Notes: generated from the sequence alone by a model not told the origin. 64,000 nucleotides of DNA from Sagittula salina (GCF_017813235.1 NZ_JAGISH010000015.1:20927-84926), one strand, 5' to 3'; shown: positions 8,698-15,959, counted from the first letter of the stretch. Translations and numbers: made by a program.

Positions 8698-9150
8698 TCA
8701 TTCTGCGCCTTCGGGGTGGCGGCCGGGGGCCTGCGCAGGGGAAGACAGCGCGCGTCCGGCGTCCGCGATCCACGCCTCAATTTCCTCAATGGCCGCGACC
8801 GTATGGGCATCCTCAGGAGCGGTGGACAGATCGCCGTCCTCTCCGATACGGATGCCGCTTTTCAGCCCCTCGCTTTCGACGCTGAGAAGGTCAGCGCCGG
8901 CGCGGAGAAGGGCCTCTAAGGCGGCGATGCGGGGTGCCTCGGAGGCTTTTCCGACCTTTACGCCGACCCGGTATCCATGCCGGTTCGGGGCGCATATCGC
9001 GGACGCGATCTCGTGGGCTATCACCCCCGGATTGTCGCAGCCGATCAACAAAAGTCGGCCAATGCTGACCCCAAACCCGTCCCGCAGCATGATCTGCTGT
9101 CCGGCAGTGGAAAAATAAGGAGCGCCGCTGTGGATTTTCGCTTCGGTCAT
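8698..9150 (-). CDS. Hypothetical prophage protein
   Basis: A protein of 150 residues, not recognised. The N-terminal half contains LRDGFGVSIGRLLLIGCDNPG and a possible alpha/beta segment. The C-terminus (from about residue 110) is acidic and helical, ending in a Pro/Gly-rich tail. Its ATG at 9150 overlaps the stop of the upstream gene (ATGA), so it belongs to the minus-strand early operon. No catalytic motif is visible. Confidence 0.68.
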   Translation of the reverse strand: MTEAKIHSGAPYFSTAGQQIMLRDGFGVSIGRLLLIGCDNPGVIAHEIASAICAPNRHGYRVGVKVGKASEAPRIAALEALLRAGADLLSVESEGLKSGIRIGEDGDLSTAPEDAHTVAAIEEIEAWIADAGRALSSPAQAPGRHPEGAE

Positions 9151-9686
9151 GCCGCTTCCCCCCGAACCTTCGCCTGGGCGGCGCGCATCACGTCGTAGAT
9201 CGGCTGCCGCTGTTCCGCGGGCAGAGTCTTGAGATGCACCTGGAGCGCCTGAAGAACGGCTTCCGCCTCGGACTTCTGGCGCTCCAGGTGCTTCGCATGC
9301 CGCGCGGCCGCCTGCTCCTTAGCGGCCAGACGCGCGGCGGTGGCCTCGAGGTCCAGTTTGTGCCGAAGCGCGGCCCGGGCAGCTCGTTTGGCCGCAGCCT
9401 CGCGCTGCTCCCGTTCCACCTGGTGGGCGTGGCGGATATAGGCGTAAACCTTCAGCTGCCTTCGCAGGAAGCGGATCTTGGCCCGGGCACGGTGCGGCCA
9501 GGTGGGGTCGCGCTGTGACACTGAAATCTGCCCATCGGCGTCCTGCTGGAGCTGGAGCAGGATGTCTGCGATTTCCCCGTCTGCCTCGTCCACGGCTGCG
9601 GCTGCGGTTTCCTCACAGCCGGGCAGGTCGTCCTGTTCGAGGCGGGCGGCGGCCATCATCGCCTCAGGAACCGTAATCGCACTCAT
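9147..9686 (-). CDS. Coiled-coil early phage protein
   Basis: A protein of 179 residues. The N-terminus is acidic (about 1-55). Residues 70-150 form a long charged Ala/Glu/Arg/Lys-rich helix (EREQREAAAKRAARAALRH and following) predicted to be coiled coil. The start at 9686 lies one base after the stop of the GapR-like gene, so it is probably translated by re-initiation. No enzymatic motif is seen. Its place between the GapR homologue and the integrase suggests an accessory DNA-metabolism role, but that is a guess. Confidence 0.68.
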   Translation of the reverse strand: MSAITVPEAMMAAARLEQDDLPGCEETAAAAVDEADGEIADILLQLQQDADGQISVSQRDPTWPHRARAKIRFLRRQLKVYAYIRHAHQVEREQREAAAKRAARAALRHKLDLEATAARLAAKEQAAARHAKHLERQKSEAEAVLQALQVHLKTLPAEQRQPIYDVMRAAQAKVRGEAA

Positions 9687-9687
9687 C

Positions 9688-9951
9688 TCACGCCATCCCG
9701 AGCGCGGACTTATACATCTCCAGCACCGCTTCCTCCTCCGCGATGTCGTCGGCGCTGCGCTTGCGGAGCAAGATCACCTTGCGCATCACGGTCGTGTCGT
9801 AGCCGCGGCCCTTGGCCTCGGCCATGACCTCCTTGATCTGCTCGGCCACCTCCTTCTTCTCCTCCTCCAGCCGCTCGATGCGCTCGATGAACTGCGTCAG
9901 TTCACCGGCCGCGATGCCGTGGCTTCCGGCGGTTTCCGTGTTCTCGGTCAT
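9688..9951 (-). CDS. GapR family DNA-binding protein (DUF2312)
   Basis: A protein of 87 residues whose core matches the alphaproteobacterial GapR/DUF2312 family. The blocks IERIERLEEEKKEVAEQIKEV, AEAKGRGYDTTVMRKVI and the terminal EMYKSALGMA are near-signature. GapR of Caulobacter is a nucleoid-associated protein that binds overtwisted AT-rich DNA and helps topoisomerases at replication forks. A phage copy could assist phage replication or compete with the host protein. It starts with AAGGTG upstream, eight codons inside the typical N-terminal length. It sits in the recombination operon with the RecT-like and RecE-like genes. Confidence 0.88.
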   Translation of the reverse strand: MTENTETAGSHGIAAGELTQFIERIERLEEEKKEVAEQIKEVMAEAKGRGYDTTVMRKVILLRKRSADDIAEEEAVLEMYKSALGMA

Positions 9952-9952
9952 G

Positions 9953-10117
9953 TCACACCTTTTGTTTTAGGCCGATGCGCGCGTACAGCTTGGCCAATTT
10001 GTCCTGCATGTAGGTTCGGTCCGTGTCCGCCAGGATGCGGGCAGCGGCAGCGCGGAGATCCGCGTCGTCGTAATCGAGAGGGGCGGCGAGTATCGCCAGG
10101 GCTCGGTCGAGATCCAT
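9953..10117 (-). CDS. Small 54-residue protein upstream of GapR homologue
   Basis: A short reading frame of 54 residues starting MDLDRALAILAAPLDYDDAD and ending KLYARIGLKQKV. Its stop (9953-9955) lies two bases before the GapR-homologue ATG, so the genes are tightly packed in the same operon. The N-terminal half is acidic and the C-terminal half basic and helical, with a possible small three-helix fold. The ribosome site is weak (AGGCG). The spacing and the otherwise empty 210-base gap support a real gene; the function is unknown. Confidence 0.55.
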   Translation of the reverse strand: MDLDRALAILAAPLDYDDADLRAAAARILADTDRTYMQDKLAKLYARIGLKQKV

Positions 10118-10136
10118 CGCTTGGCGCCTGTGGTGG

Positions 10137-10160
10137 CCGGGGCGCGCGACGGCGCCCCGG
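10137..10160. other. 9-bp GC hairpin between recT-like gene and next gene
   Basis: CCGGGGCGC (10137-10145) and GCGCCCCGG (10152-10160) form a perfect stem with a six-base loop just after the stop of the RecT-like gene. There is no T-run on either strand, so it is more likely an RNA-stabilising or processing hairpin than a terminator. Confidence 0.5.
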
Positions 10161-10164
10161 TAAC

Positions 10165-11286
10165 TCAGACGAGTTCGTTGCGAACGCGCTTGTCCACGGT
10201 CTCGTAGATGTCGGGGGCCTCCTCACGCATCTGGGACAGATCCTCGTGGTAGAAGCCCGCGACGCCGGCGGCGTCCCCATCGTCGTCGTCACCAGCCTTC
10301 GACATCTCGAGTTCCTTCGCGATGCGCGCCGCAAATGCCTTCCAGTCCTTCGACCAAGTCGCAGGGTCGGTGGGCTGCGAAGTGGGCGCGAGATCAAGCT
10401 CGGCTTCCGGTTCGGGCGCGGTATCCTCCTCGGCGGGTTCCGGTTCCGGTTCCGGTTCCGGCTCGGGCTTAGGCTCCGGCTTCGGTTCGGGCCTCTTCTT
10501 CGCGGGCTTGGGCTTCTCCTCGGGGGCCTCGTCCTCGACCTCTGCCGGGGCTGGCGGCGTGCGGTTCACCTTCGGCGCCGGGGCCTGATCCTCGACGGTT
10601 TCAGCGTCCTCGACCGCCGGGTTTGCCGGGGCTGCCGGAGCCCGCAGCTCGTGCGCGGGTTCGGGCTGGGGCGACACGTCGCGCATGGCGGCCTGCTCGT
10701 CCTCGACCTCGGTCGCCGCAGGCATGCCGATCATGACCTCGGGGCAGTAGAGGCGGATCAGTGCCGCCGCCGTCCGGTACTGGAGCATGGTCTCGGGGAT
10801 CGACTTGTATTTGGCGTTGCGGGTCCAGCCATCGGCCTCTGCCTGGGCGAAGGTGATGGTCTTCTCCACCTTGTTGCCGGTCGAGGCGAGCGTGGCGTAG
10901 GCGGTGACTTCGATATCCTTGCCCGCGCCCTGCGTCTTCCACTCAATAGTGCCCTTGAACACGCCGCTCATGTTCGCCTTGGCGATCATGTAAGTGGCGT
11001 TCCACCCGGCGCGGCCCCCGACGAAGAAGATGTTCTGCGCCACCGTCAGGGCGTCCTCGTTGAGGCGTTCCGCGATGTTGAGGCACAGCACGGCATTGGC
11101 AACCGCCGCCTGATGGTCGCCCTTGCGCAGATGCTCTGGGAACAGCGGCGAAGAAGCGTACATCGCCGCCACGCGCTGGATGTGATTGAATGCGTGCGGG
11201 TCCATCAGGTCGAACTTGATCCGGCCCGAGGCCGCCATGGTGGGCTGGTAGGCCGGGGCCTGTCCCTGCGTGGTCATCTGGTTCAT
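10165..11286 (-). CDS. RecT-like single-strand annealing protein
   Basis: A protein of 373 residues. Residues 20-205 resemble RecT-type annealing proteins: an N-terminal helix set (ANAVLCLNIAERLNEDALTVAQN), a beta core (GWNATYMIAKANMSGVFKGTI) and the typical end MLQYRTAAALIRLYCPEV. The family anneals complementary single strands during phage recombination. From about 205 to 305 it is a Pro/Glu/Ala linker with many PEPKPEP-type repeats. Residues 315-373 form a separate acidic C-terminal domain, perhaps a partner-binding tail. It overlaps the upstream 67-residue gene by four bases, next to a RecE-like nuclease, which is the usual RecE/RecT pairing. Fold assignment is by pattern, not by search. 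Confidence 0.78.
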   Translation of the reverse strand: MNQMTTQGQAPAYQPTMAASGRIKFDLMDPHAFNHIQRVAAMYASSPLFPEHLRKGDHQAAVANAVLCLNIAERLNEDALTVAQNIFFVGGRAGWNATYMIAKANMSGVFKGTIEWKTQGAGKDIEVTAYATLASTGNKVEKTITFAQAEADGWTRNAKYKSIPETMLQYRTAAALIRLYCPEVMIGMPAATEVEDEQAAMRDVSPQPEPAHELRAPAAPANPAVEDAETVEDQAPAPKVNRTPPAPAEVEDEAPEEKPKPAKKRPEPKPEPKPEPEPEPEPEPAEEDTAPEPEAELDLAPTSQPTDPATWSKDWKAFAARIAKELEMSKAGDDDDGDAAGVAGFYHEDLSQMREEAPDIYETVDKRVRNELV

Positions 11287-11486
11287 TTGCTCTGATCTCC
11301 TTTGTCGAGAGCGGATTTGATCTTGATGTTCAGATCGCGGACTTTGTGGCGATTGAACGGAAGGTCGTCGGCCGTGTCCGTTCCGGCGCGGGCGGCGCAG
11401 AACCCGGACATCCAGCAGAGAACGTCAGAGAGGGCGTGGGAGAAGGCCTCCGCCTCCTCCCGGGTCATGTCGATGTCGAATTTCAT
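11283..11486 (-). CDS. Small protein between RecE-like and RecT-like genes
   Basis: A protein of 67 residues starting MKFDIDMTREEAEAFSH. It is mostly helical, with Cys24 and Cys30 in LCWMSGFCAARAG and a basic end (IKIKSALDKGDQSK). Both ends overlap neighbouring genes by four bases: its ATG overlaps the RecE-like stop and its own stop overlaps the RecT-like ATG. Such coupling suggests stoichiometric production and a possible role bridging nuclease and annealase. It is not recognised as a known family. Confidence 0.68.
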   Translation of the reverse strand: MKFDIDMTREEAEAFSHALSDVLCWMSGFCAARAGTDTADDLPFNRHKVRDLNIKIKSALDKGDQSK

Positions 11487-12487
11487 GCTGCGAACCCCGT
11501 CCAGTCGGGCACGCTTTTCGCGAGCTGCGCCTCGATCTCGCGCTGGCGGAAGCTGGGCGGGATCATGTCGGCGGCGGGGCCGTCCCAGACGGAGGGCCAG
11601 CGGCCGGTTTCCCAGCAGATGGCGAAGCGGTTGAGCGCGGTGCGGATGTCGAGGCGGGCAGCGGCCAGCAGGTCCTGCCCGATGGTGCTCTGGCGCGCGA
11701 TGCGGCGCAGTGCGATGCGGGAGGGCTTCTTCTTCGACTGCACGATGTAGACCACGCCCAGCGGTTCGATCCCGAGGCACTCGTTGGCGCCCCAAAGTTG
11801 CAGCGCGGTCTGGATGTCGAGGCGGAAGTCGCAGAGGCTCTTGCGCGACCAGTCGTCCGGGGTCGCCGCGTCGGTCGTCTTGTAATCGACGATCCAGTGG
11901 CCCGATTCCGGCGGGGTCAGGTCCGGGCGTGACTTGATGAACACGCCGGTTTGCGGATCTTGCCAGATGTGTGACTGCTCGATGCGGCACCCTGCCATAA
12001 GCGCGCGCGCCTCGCGGTGCGACGCCAGGGCGTCGGCCATGTCGCAGATGCCGTCCCATTCCTCGGGTTTCAGCACCGAGCGTCCGGCGGCAGCCTGTTG
12101 CGCGGCCCAAGTCTTTGCCGCCTTTGTCGACAGCGCGCCGTTGGAGCCGAGGATGTCGGCAGGGATCACCGCCACGCTCTCGCCGATGCGCTGCGGTTCC
12201 AGCAGCATCAGGTGAGCGGACTTGCCGATGTCAAAATGGCGCTTCTGCGGCGCGATGCCCTGCGCAATCGCTTCTTCCTGCGCGCGCTTGCGCACCTCCG
12301 CGACCACCGGGTTAAGCGCGGAGCCCTCCCAATAGTCGGCGGGGTCGTTCAACATCTGGCGCAGGCCGGTGCTGGAAATCGAGGGGCCGGCGCAGCAGTC
12401 TCCGTGGTAGAACTCATCGGGCAGGTCGTCGTAGACGCCCGGGCCGAGCTTGATGGACGTGATCTCGATTGGCGTGACCTGGTTCAT
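11483..12487 (-). CDS. RecE-like PD-(D/E)XK exonuclease
   Basis: A protein of 334 residues. It has the PD-(D/E)XK nuclease signature: His92 in FDIGKSAHLMLLEP, Asp189 in IKSRPDLT, and Asp201-x-Lys203 in HWIVDYKTTDA, followed by the QTALQLWGAN helix. The layout matches phage RecE/exodeoxyribonuclease VIII-type nucleases (DUF3799-like). It probably resects 5' ends to expose single strands for the RecT-like partner encoded just downstream. It starts at ATG 12487, overlapping the upstream gene stop by four bases. Two cysteines near the N-terminus (DCCAGPS) are common in this group. Confidence 0.85.
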   Translation of the reverse strand: MNQVTPIEITSIKLGPGVYDDLPDEFYHGDCCAGPSISSTGLRQMLNDPADYWEGSALNPVVAEVRKRAQEEAIAQGIAPQKRHFDIGKSAHLMLLEPQRIGESVAVIPADILGSNGALSTKAAKTWAAQQAAAGRSVLKPEEWDGICDMADALASHREARALMAGCRIEQSHIWQDPQTGVFIKSRPDLTPPESGHWIVDYKTTDAATPDDWSRKSLCDFRLDIQTALQLWGANECLGIEPLGVVYIVQSKKKPSRIALRRIARQSTIGQDLLAAARLDIRTALNRFAICWETGRWPSVWDGPAADMIPPSFRQREIEAQLAKSVPDWTGFAA

Positions 12488-12735
12488 GCCCGCGCCTCCG
12501 CCCGGCGGGGCAGGGGGCCGGTCATCGGGACGCGCCGCTCGGGAGAGCAGATATTATTCCACTGCTCGCGCCGGAACGTGTCGGCCTTCTTCATGGCGGC
12601 CATGGGCGTCGGGGCTTTGAAAACCCAGCCGAAACCGGAGATGATGGCGATTGCGTCGCCGTCGCCGCGCGCCGGAACGTAGGTCTCGATCTCGCGGTCG
12701 AGGATCGTGATGGGGACTTTTTTGGTCTTGGACAT
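12484..12735 (-). CDS. Small first gene of the minus-strand early operon
   Basis: A protein of 83 residues starting MSKTKKVPITILDREIETYVPARGDGDAIA. The N-terminal half looks like a short beta sheet; the C-terminus is Arg/Pro-rich. It has a GAGGG ribosome site seven bases before ATG 12735 and lies 25 bases from the conserved promoter element at 12760-12789, so it is the first gene of the operon. It overlaps the RecE-like start (ATGA). No family is recognised; a basic small early protein could bind nucleic acid. Confidence 0.7.
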   Translation of the reverse strand: MSKTKKVPITILDREIETYVPARGDGDAIAIISGFGWVFKAPTPMAAMKKADTFRREQWNNICSPERRVPMTGPLPRRAEARA

Positions 12736-12742
12736 GCTGAAA

Positions 12743-12789
12743 CCCTCATGAGGATGTCAGCTAAAATTAGCGCACTGCAAACGATTTGC
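12743..12789 (-). promoter_or_regulatory. Early minus-strand promoter and operator-like words
   Basis: Read on the minus strand, TTGCAA, a 16-base spacer and TAATTT form a sigma70-type promoter ahead of the 83-residue gene. It overlaps inverted words GCTAA-AA-TTAGC (12760-12771) and GCAAA-CGA-TTTGC (12777-12789). A perfect 10-bp palindrome CCTCATGAGG follows at 12744-12753 in the leader. The 30 bases 12760-12789 agree at 23 positions, without gaps, with 18501-18530 upstream of the other minus-strand operon. Likely target of the prophage repressor. Confidence 0.62.
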
Positions 12790-12864
12790 AAAGAGCAAAA
12801 AATTTGTTAACGAGGCGGCACTTTTCAGGCAGTGTCTGCAACGCAGACTCCGAGGTGAAATTGT

Positions 12865-13020
12865 ATGAATACGAATAGTGAACATAGCAAAGCAAAACCC
12901 GCAGAAAAGGAGGATCTGCGGGTCATGAATTCGCTACTGATTCTAATGGGGCGCACTGAGTTCGACGAGTTCAGTGCTTGGATCGGGAATACCTATCCAG
13001 AACTGCTCGGGCCATCGTGA
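12865..13020 (+). CDS. 51-residue protein, tail-to-tail with the repressor gene
   Basis: A short frame starting MNTNSEHSKAKPAEKEDLRV and ending NTYPELLGPS, with GAGGTGA seven bases before ATG 12865. It runs opposite to the early operon and its last 50 bases overlap the 3' end of the repressor gene on the other strand. The body (MNSLLILMGRTEFDEFSAWI) is an amphipathic helix pair. A short inverted repeat GTCTGC-AAC-GCAGAC lies just upstream at 12834-12848. The good ribosome site and balanced composition support a gene, and its position suggests a switch-associated small protein. Function unknown. Confidence 0.58.
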   Translation: MNTNSEHSKAKPAEKEDLRVMNSLLILMGRTEFDEFSAWIGNTYPELLGPS

Positions 13021-13285
13021 GCATCATCTCGCGTTGGCCAGGGTCTGCGTTCTCGAATGCCCGGGTGATCTGCTCGATCTCGTTCTCGCTTGGCGCTGAG
13101 AAGTCCACGAGTTCGGACGGGTTCACCCGCAACGCATTGGCGATGGCGTTCTGCATTTCTACGCTGAGTTTACGCGTGCCGCTCTCGATCTGGCTCATGT
13201 AACCCTTACTGATGCCGATGGCTTCAGCCAGCGCCGTCTGGCTGACTTTCTTCCGTCGTCTGACCTGCTTGATCTGTAGCTTCAT
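12971..13285 (-). CDS. XRE-family prophage repressor (CI-like)
   Basis: A protein of 104 residues with an N-terminal HTH of the XRE/Cro-CI type (about residues 8-60: KKVSQTALAEAIGISKGYMSQIESGTRKLS). The C-terminal helix (about 70-104) probably dimerises the protein. It lacks the long LexA-like self-cleavage domain, so induction is not by RecA-stimulated autocleavage of this protein. The start at 13285 has CAGGGG upstream; an in-frame start 81 bases earlier would fall in the operator region. It is divergent from the Cro-like gene and flanked by TTTGCA/TTAGC operator-like words, so it is the best candidate for the lysogeny repressor. Confidence 0.86.
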   Translation of the reverse strand: MKLQIKQVRRRKKVSQTALAEAIGISKGYMSQIESGTRKLSVEMQNAIANALRVNPSELVDFSAPSENEIEQITRAFENADPGQREMMLTMARAVLDRYSRSKH

Positions 13286-13330
13286 GGCCCCTGCTGCGAC
13301 TAAAGTCCGGTAGGGGAGAGAATACCTGTA

Positions 13331-13405
13331 CTTAGTTGCAATGTGCAAATTACTCCTAAGCGCCATTTGCGTTGACCTCGTTGTAAAAAGTTAGCAATAT
13401 GCAAA
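13331..13405. promoter_or_regulatory. Divergent repressor/Cro control region
   Basis: Two inverted operator-like sites lie between the repressor and the Cro-like gene: TTGCA-ATG-TGCAA (13336-13348) and TTAGCA-ATA-TGCAAA (13391-13405), with identical 3-base centres. A plus-strand promoter candidate is TTGACC (13372-13377), 17 bases, CAATAT (13395-13400), covered by the second site. On the minus strand TTGCAC and TATTCT with an 18-base spacer could drive the repressor, overlapping the first site. Promoter calls are by eye. Confidence 0.58.
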
Positions 13406-13437
13406 CTACCTAAGGTACTGGCGCGAGGCTTTCAAGT

Positions 13438-13701
13438 ATGGGTTGCACAAATAGGGACTGCTCATCCGACGGTGGGAGCATGACCATCGCGGAGTATGTC
13501 GCGTTCCGAAAGGACATGGGCGACACGCAGGCCAAGATCGCTGATGATCTGGCTATTGCCGACTGCTATCTCAGCCAAATCCTCAACGGTGTCCGCACGC
13601 CTGGCAGTGATGTGATGCGTCGCATCTCCATGGCCACTGGCGGAGTGGTCGATATGAATAGCTGGCTCCGTCACGGCATCCATGATGGCGAGACTCAGTA
13701 A
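13438..13701 (+). CDS. Cro-like HTH protein
   Basis: A protein of 87 residues with an XRE-type HTH at about residues 17-60 (YVAFRKDMGDTQAKIADDLAI, then CYLSQILNGVRTP). It is the first gene of the plus-strand early operon and divergent from the repressor, the standard place for a Cro-type protein. ATG 13438 has GAGG at nine bases; an internal ATG at 13480 lies at the HTH start but its purine run is too close. The N-terminal 14 residues (MGCTNRDCSSDGGS) are unusual and may not be translated. It overlaps the next gene by 20 bases. Confidence 0.75.
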   Translation: MGCTNRDCSSDGGSMTIAEYVAFRKDMGDTQAKIADDLAIADCYLSQILNGVRTPGSDVMRRISMATGGVVDMNSWLRHGIHDGETQ

Positions 13702-14071
13702 GTCGGAGGCCGCTGCACTCGGCCTTGCAGGATTCGATACGCCCAAACGGCACAAGTACGGCGCCCGTGCGACCGTTGTTGACGGGATCAAGTTTCCGAG
13801 TGTGAAGGAAGCGGAGCGCTGGTGCGACCTGCTGAACCTCCAGCGATCAGGCCACATCCGCGACCTGCGCCGACAGGTGAAATTCCAGCTCGTCGGGGCC
13901 TCCGGGCCCCTGCTCGATGACCGCGGGCAGCAGATCGTCTACATCGCGGATTTCGTCTACGTCGAGGCGGGACAGGCGATCATCGAGGACTCCAAGGGAT
14001 TCCTCACGCCCGCCTATCGCCTGAAAAAGGCAATCATGCGCGGCATGGGCTACGAGATCAGGGAGACCTGA
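13682..14071 (+). CDS. DUF1064-like phage nuclease
   Basis: A protein of 129 residues. It matches the phage DUF1064 pattern: KYGARATVVDGIKFPSVKEAERW, then FQL, then IVYIADFVYVEAGQAIIEDSKG and an LKKAIMRGMGY helix. The E, D (ADF), E-D-x-K (EDSKG) arrangement resembles a PD-(D/E)XK nuclease core, and the family is suspected to process recombination or replication intermediates. It overlaps the Cro-like gene, suggesting coupled translation. Activity is inferred from the motif only. Confidence 0.75.
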   Translation: MMARLSKSEAAALGLAGFDTPKRHKYGARATVVDGIKFPSVKEAERWCDLLNLQRSGHIRDLRRQVKFQLVGASGPLLDDRGQQIVYIADFVYVEAGQAIIEDSKGFLTPAYRLKKAIMRGMGYEIRET

Positions 14072-14072
14072 C

Positions 14073-14873
14073 GTGGCAAGACAGTCCTACGATCCAGCGC
14101 GCGCCCGAACGAAATACGCAGTCCCGATCTGGGCCGACGCATTCCTGCGCGACACCATGGGGCTGGATGCGACCGACATCGGCGCATGGCATCTGCTGAT
14201 ATATGCGATGTGGGCCAATCGTGACCTGCGACTGCCGAACAAGGACAAGCCGCTCGCCACGATCTGTCGCGTGTCCCGCACGATCTGGGTTCGGCGCCTC
14301 CGTCCGACGCTGGAGCCCCTGTTCATTGTCGATGAAACCTGCTGGCGCAGCCACAGGCTCGAAAAGGAGGCGCGCAAGACAGAAGCGTTCCTGCTGCGTC
14401 AGCACATGAGGGCTCTGGGGCAGGTGCCAGATCAGGAGGAAATGGACTTCGAACCCACGCAGTTGGTGCCGCAGGACGAGGCGGGGCAGGACACTTTCAG
14501 GGGCCGCCTGCTGGCCGCCGCTGGGGTCGATCCCGTCTCTGGCCTAACGGGTCGGGGCGGTTCGCGTCTGGGGGACGAGGCGCAGATGATCGAGGCACGG
14601 CGGTGGATTTCCGACCTCGACCTTTCGGAATCTCAGGTACTCGACGCGATACGGAACGTGATGCGCGGCAAGCGCGGCGGCCCCCCGAAAACTCTCACCT
14701 ATTTCACCCCGGTCATGGAACGGTGCGCAGGCGATCTGCGTGCCGCCCAGACCAAGACCATGGAGGCGCAAGATGTCCCCCCGAGAACTCGTGAAAACCC
14801 CTCTGGCACCACGGGACGTGCTGGAGGCTCTGGCCTCGCAAGCCTCGTCGCACGGCGTCAGCTGGAACCTTGA
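14073..14873 (+). CDS. YdaU/DUF1376-type replication-associated protein
   Basis: A protein of 266 residues. Residues 18-110 match the DUF1376 (YdaU) pattern of phage replication-region proteins: MGLDATDIGAWHLLIYAMWAN, LPNKDKPLATICRV, LEPLFIVDETCWRSHRLEKE. Such proteins are winged-helix-like and lie where replication initiators (O-like) are found. The middle is a linker; residues 165-215 (DEAQMIEARRWISDLDLSESQV) may form a second helical domain. The last 33 codons overlap the next gene in another frame. It probably loads or regulates host replication proteins at the phage origin, by analogy. Confidence 0.72.
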   Translation: MARQSYDPARARTKYAVPIWADAFLRDTMGLDATDIGAWHLLIYAMWANRDLRLPNKDKPLATICRVSRTIWVRRLRPTLEPLFIVDETCWRSHRLEKEARKTEAFLLRQHMRALGQVPDQEEMDFEPTQLVPQDEAGQDTFRGRLLAAAGVDPVSGLTGRGGSRLGDEAQMIEARRWISDLDLSESQVLDAIRNVMRGKRGGPPKTLTYFTPVMERCAGDLRAAQTKTMEAQDVPPRTRENPSGTTGRAGGSGLASLVARRQLEP

Positions 14874-15354
14874 CCTCCAGCCGGTCAAGCCGAAGAAATT
14901 CCCCCACAGCTTCCTTGTTCCGGGCCGCTGGCATCTGACCGGCAGCGCCGAGGGGCGTGCTACGATCGCCAGCCTCGTTGAGCGCAGCATGTCGCCCGCT
15001 TCCGACTGGCAGATCGAGCAGTGGCTGGCCGAGCTGGACGTGATCTCTGCCCACCGGGCCGAAGACGATTTCACGGCTGCTCTGAAGCTTCGGGCCTATG
15101 TCGATCGGTTGAACCGGTTCCCGGCGGACGCGGTTCACCACGCTCTGCTGGGCCTGCCGTGGGCGTTTTTCCCGAGCTGGGACGAGCTTCAGAAGGCGCT
15201 GGACCTGCTCTGCGCCCCGCGCCGCACGTTGTTGCGAGCGCTGCGCGAGCCGCCGGAGGATGGTGCGCGACCGCGCAACAAGCCCGATGCCGCGCGCCGT
15301 GCCGAGATCCTGCGCGAGAACGGATTCGGCCACCTCGTGGGGCCGCGCGGATGA
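14773..15354 (+). CDS. Early phage protein, possible replication partner
   Basis: A protein of 193 residues starting MSPRELVKTPLAPRDVL. GGAGG six bases before ATG 14773 decides the start, although it lies inside the preceding gene (101-base overlap). The central region (WQIEQWLAELDVISAHRAEDDFTAAL) is helical, and the end (ARRAEILRENGFGH) is basic. No family is recognised with certainty; the context between a YdaU-like protein and a methyltransferase suggests a replication-module role. Its stop overlaps the next ATG (ATGA). Confidence 0.7.
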   Translation: MSPRELVKTPLAPRDVLEALASQASSHGVSWNLDLQPVKPKKFPHSFLVPGRWHLTGSAEGRATIASLVERSMSPASDWQIEQWLAELDVISAHRAEDDFTAALKLRAYVDRLNRFPADAVHHALLGLPWAFFPSWDELQKALDLLCAPRRTLLRALREPPEDGARPRNKPDAARRAEILRENGFGHLVGPRG

Positions 15355-15959
15355 CCCGCGACCTCGGGGAGATCGCAAAGGCATGGCTGCAGGATCGGCC
15401 ATATGGCGGCTTCAACCTGATGATGGTGGACCCGCCGTGGAAATTCGAGAACTACGGCGAGCCGGGCAAGAAGTCGCCCGAGGCGCACTACACCTGTGAG
15501 GACATCGAGTGGGTACGCGGCCTGCCGGTGGGTGACCTCGCCGGGCCGAACTGCCTGCTCCTGCTCTGGGCCACCGGGCCGATGGTTCCGCAGCAGTTGA
15601 CCTGCCTCAACGCTTGGGGGTTCCAGTATTGCACGATGGCCTGGTGGTCCAAGAAGACCGTCCACGGGAAGCAGTCCTTCGGCCAGGGCCACGTCCTGCG
15701 CAACGCGGGAGAGCCCATCCTCGTCGGCAAGCGCGGCCGCGTGAAGACCACGCGCAGCACCCGCAACACCTGGGAAGGCCTCGCGCGCGGCCACTCGCGC
15801 AAGCCCGAGGAGGCTTACGCCGCGGCGCATGCGCTCATGCCGGAGGGGCGCGAGGGCGAGGGGTTCATGACCCCGATCCGTGCGGACGTGTTCGCGCGCC
15901 AGCGCCGCCCCGGCTGGACCGCCTTCGGCAACGAAATCGACAAATTCGCAGCAGCATAG
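15351..15959 (+). CDS. MT-A70 family N6-adenine methyltransferase
   Basis: A protein of 202 residues with the MT-A70 catalytic motif DPPW at residues 27-30 (FNLMMVDPPWKFENYG). Downstream elements are LLLLWATGPMVPQ, FQYCTMAWWSKK and the GHVLRNAGEPILVGKRG motif. Phage enzymes of this type methylate adenine in DNA, and may protect phage DNA from restriction or mark it for regulation. It is coupled to the preceding gene by an ATGA overlap. There is no cognate nuclease nearby, so it is an orphan methylase. Confidence 0.92.
   Translation: MTRDLGEIAKAWLQDRPYGGFNLMMVDPPWKFENYGEPGKKSPEAHYTCEDIEWVRGLPVGDLAGPNCLLLLWATGPMVPQQLTCLNAWGFQYCTMAWWSKKTVHGKQSFGQGHVLRNAGEPILVGKRGRVKTTRSTRNTWEGLARGHSRKPEEAYAAAHALMPEGREGEGFMTPIRADVFARQRRPGWTAFGNEIDKFAAA

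Noticed and set aside
10440..10500. GGTTCC hexamer repeats inside the RecT-like gene
   Set aside because: They only encode the Pro/Glu linker and vary by codon; not an independent repeat element.
12971..13285. LexA/CI-type repressor with self-cleavage
   Set aside because: The protein has only 104 residues and lacks the S24 peptidase domain.
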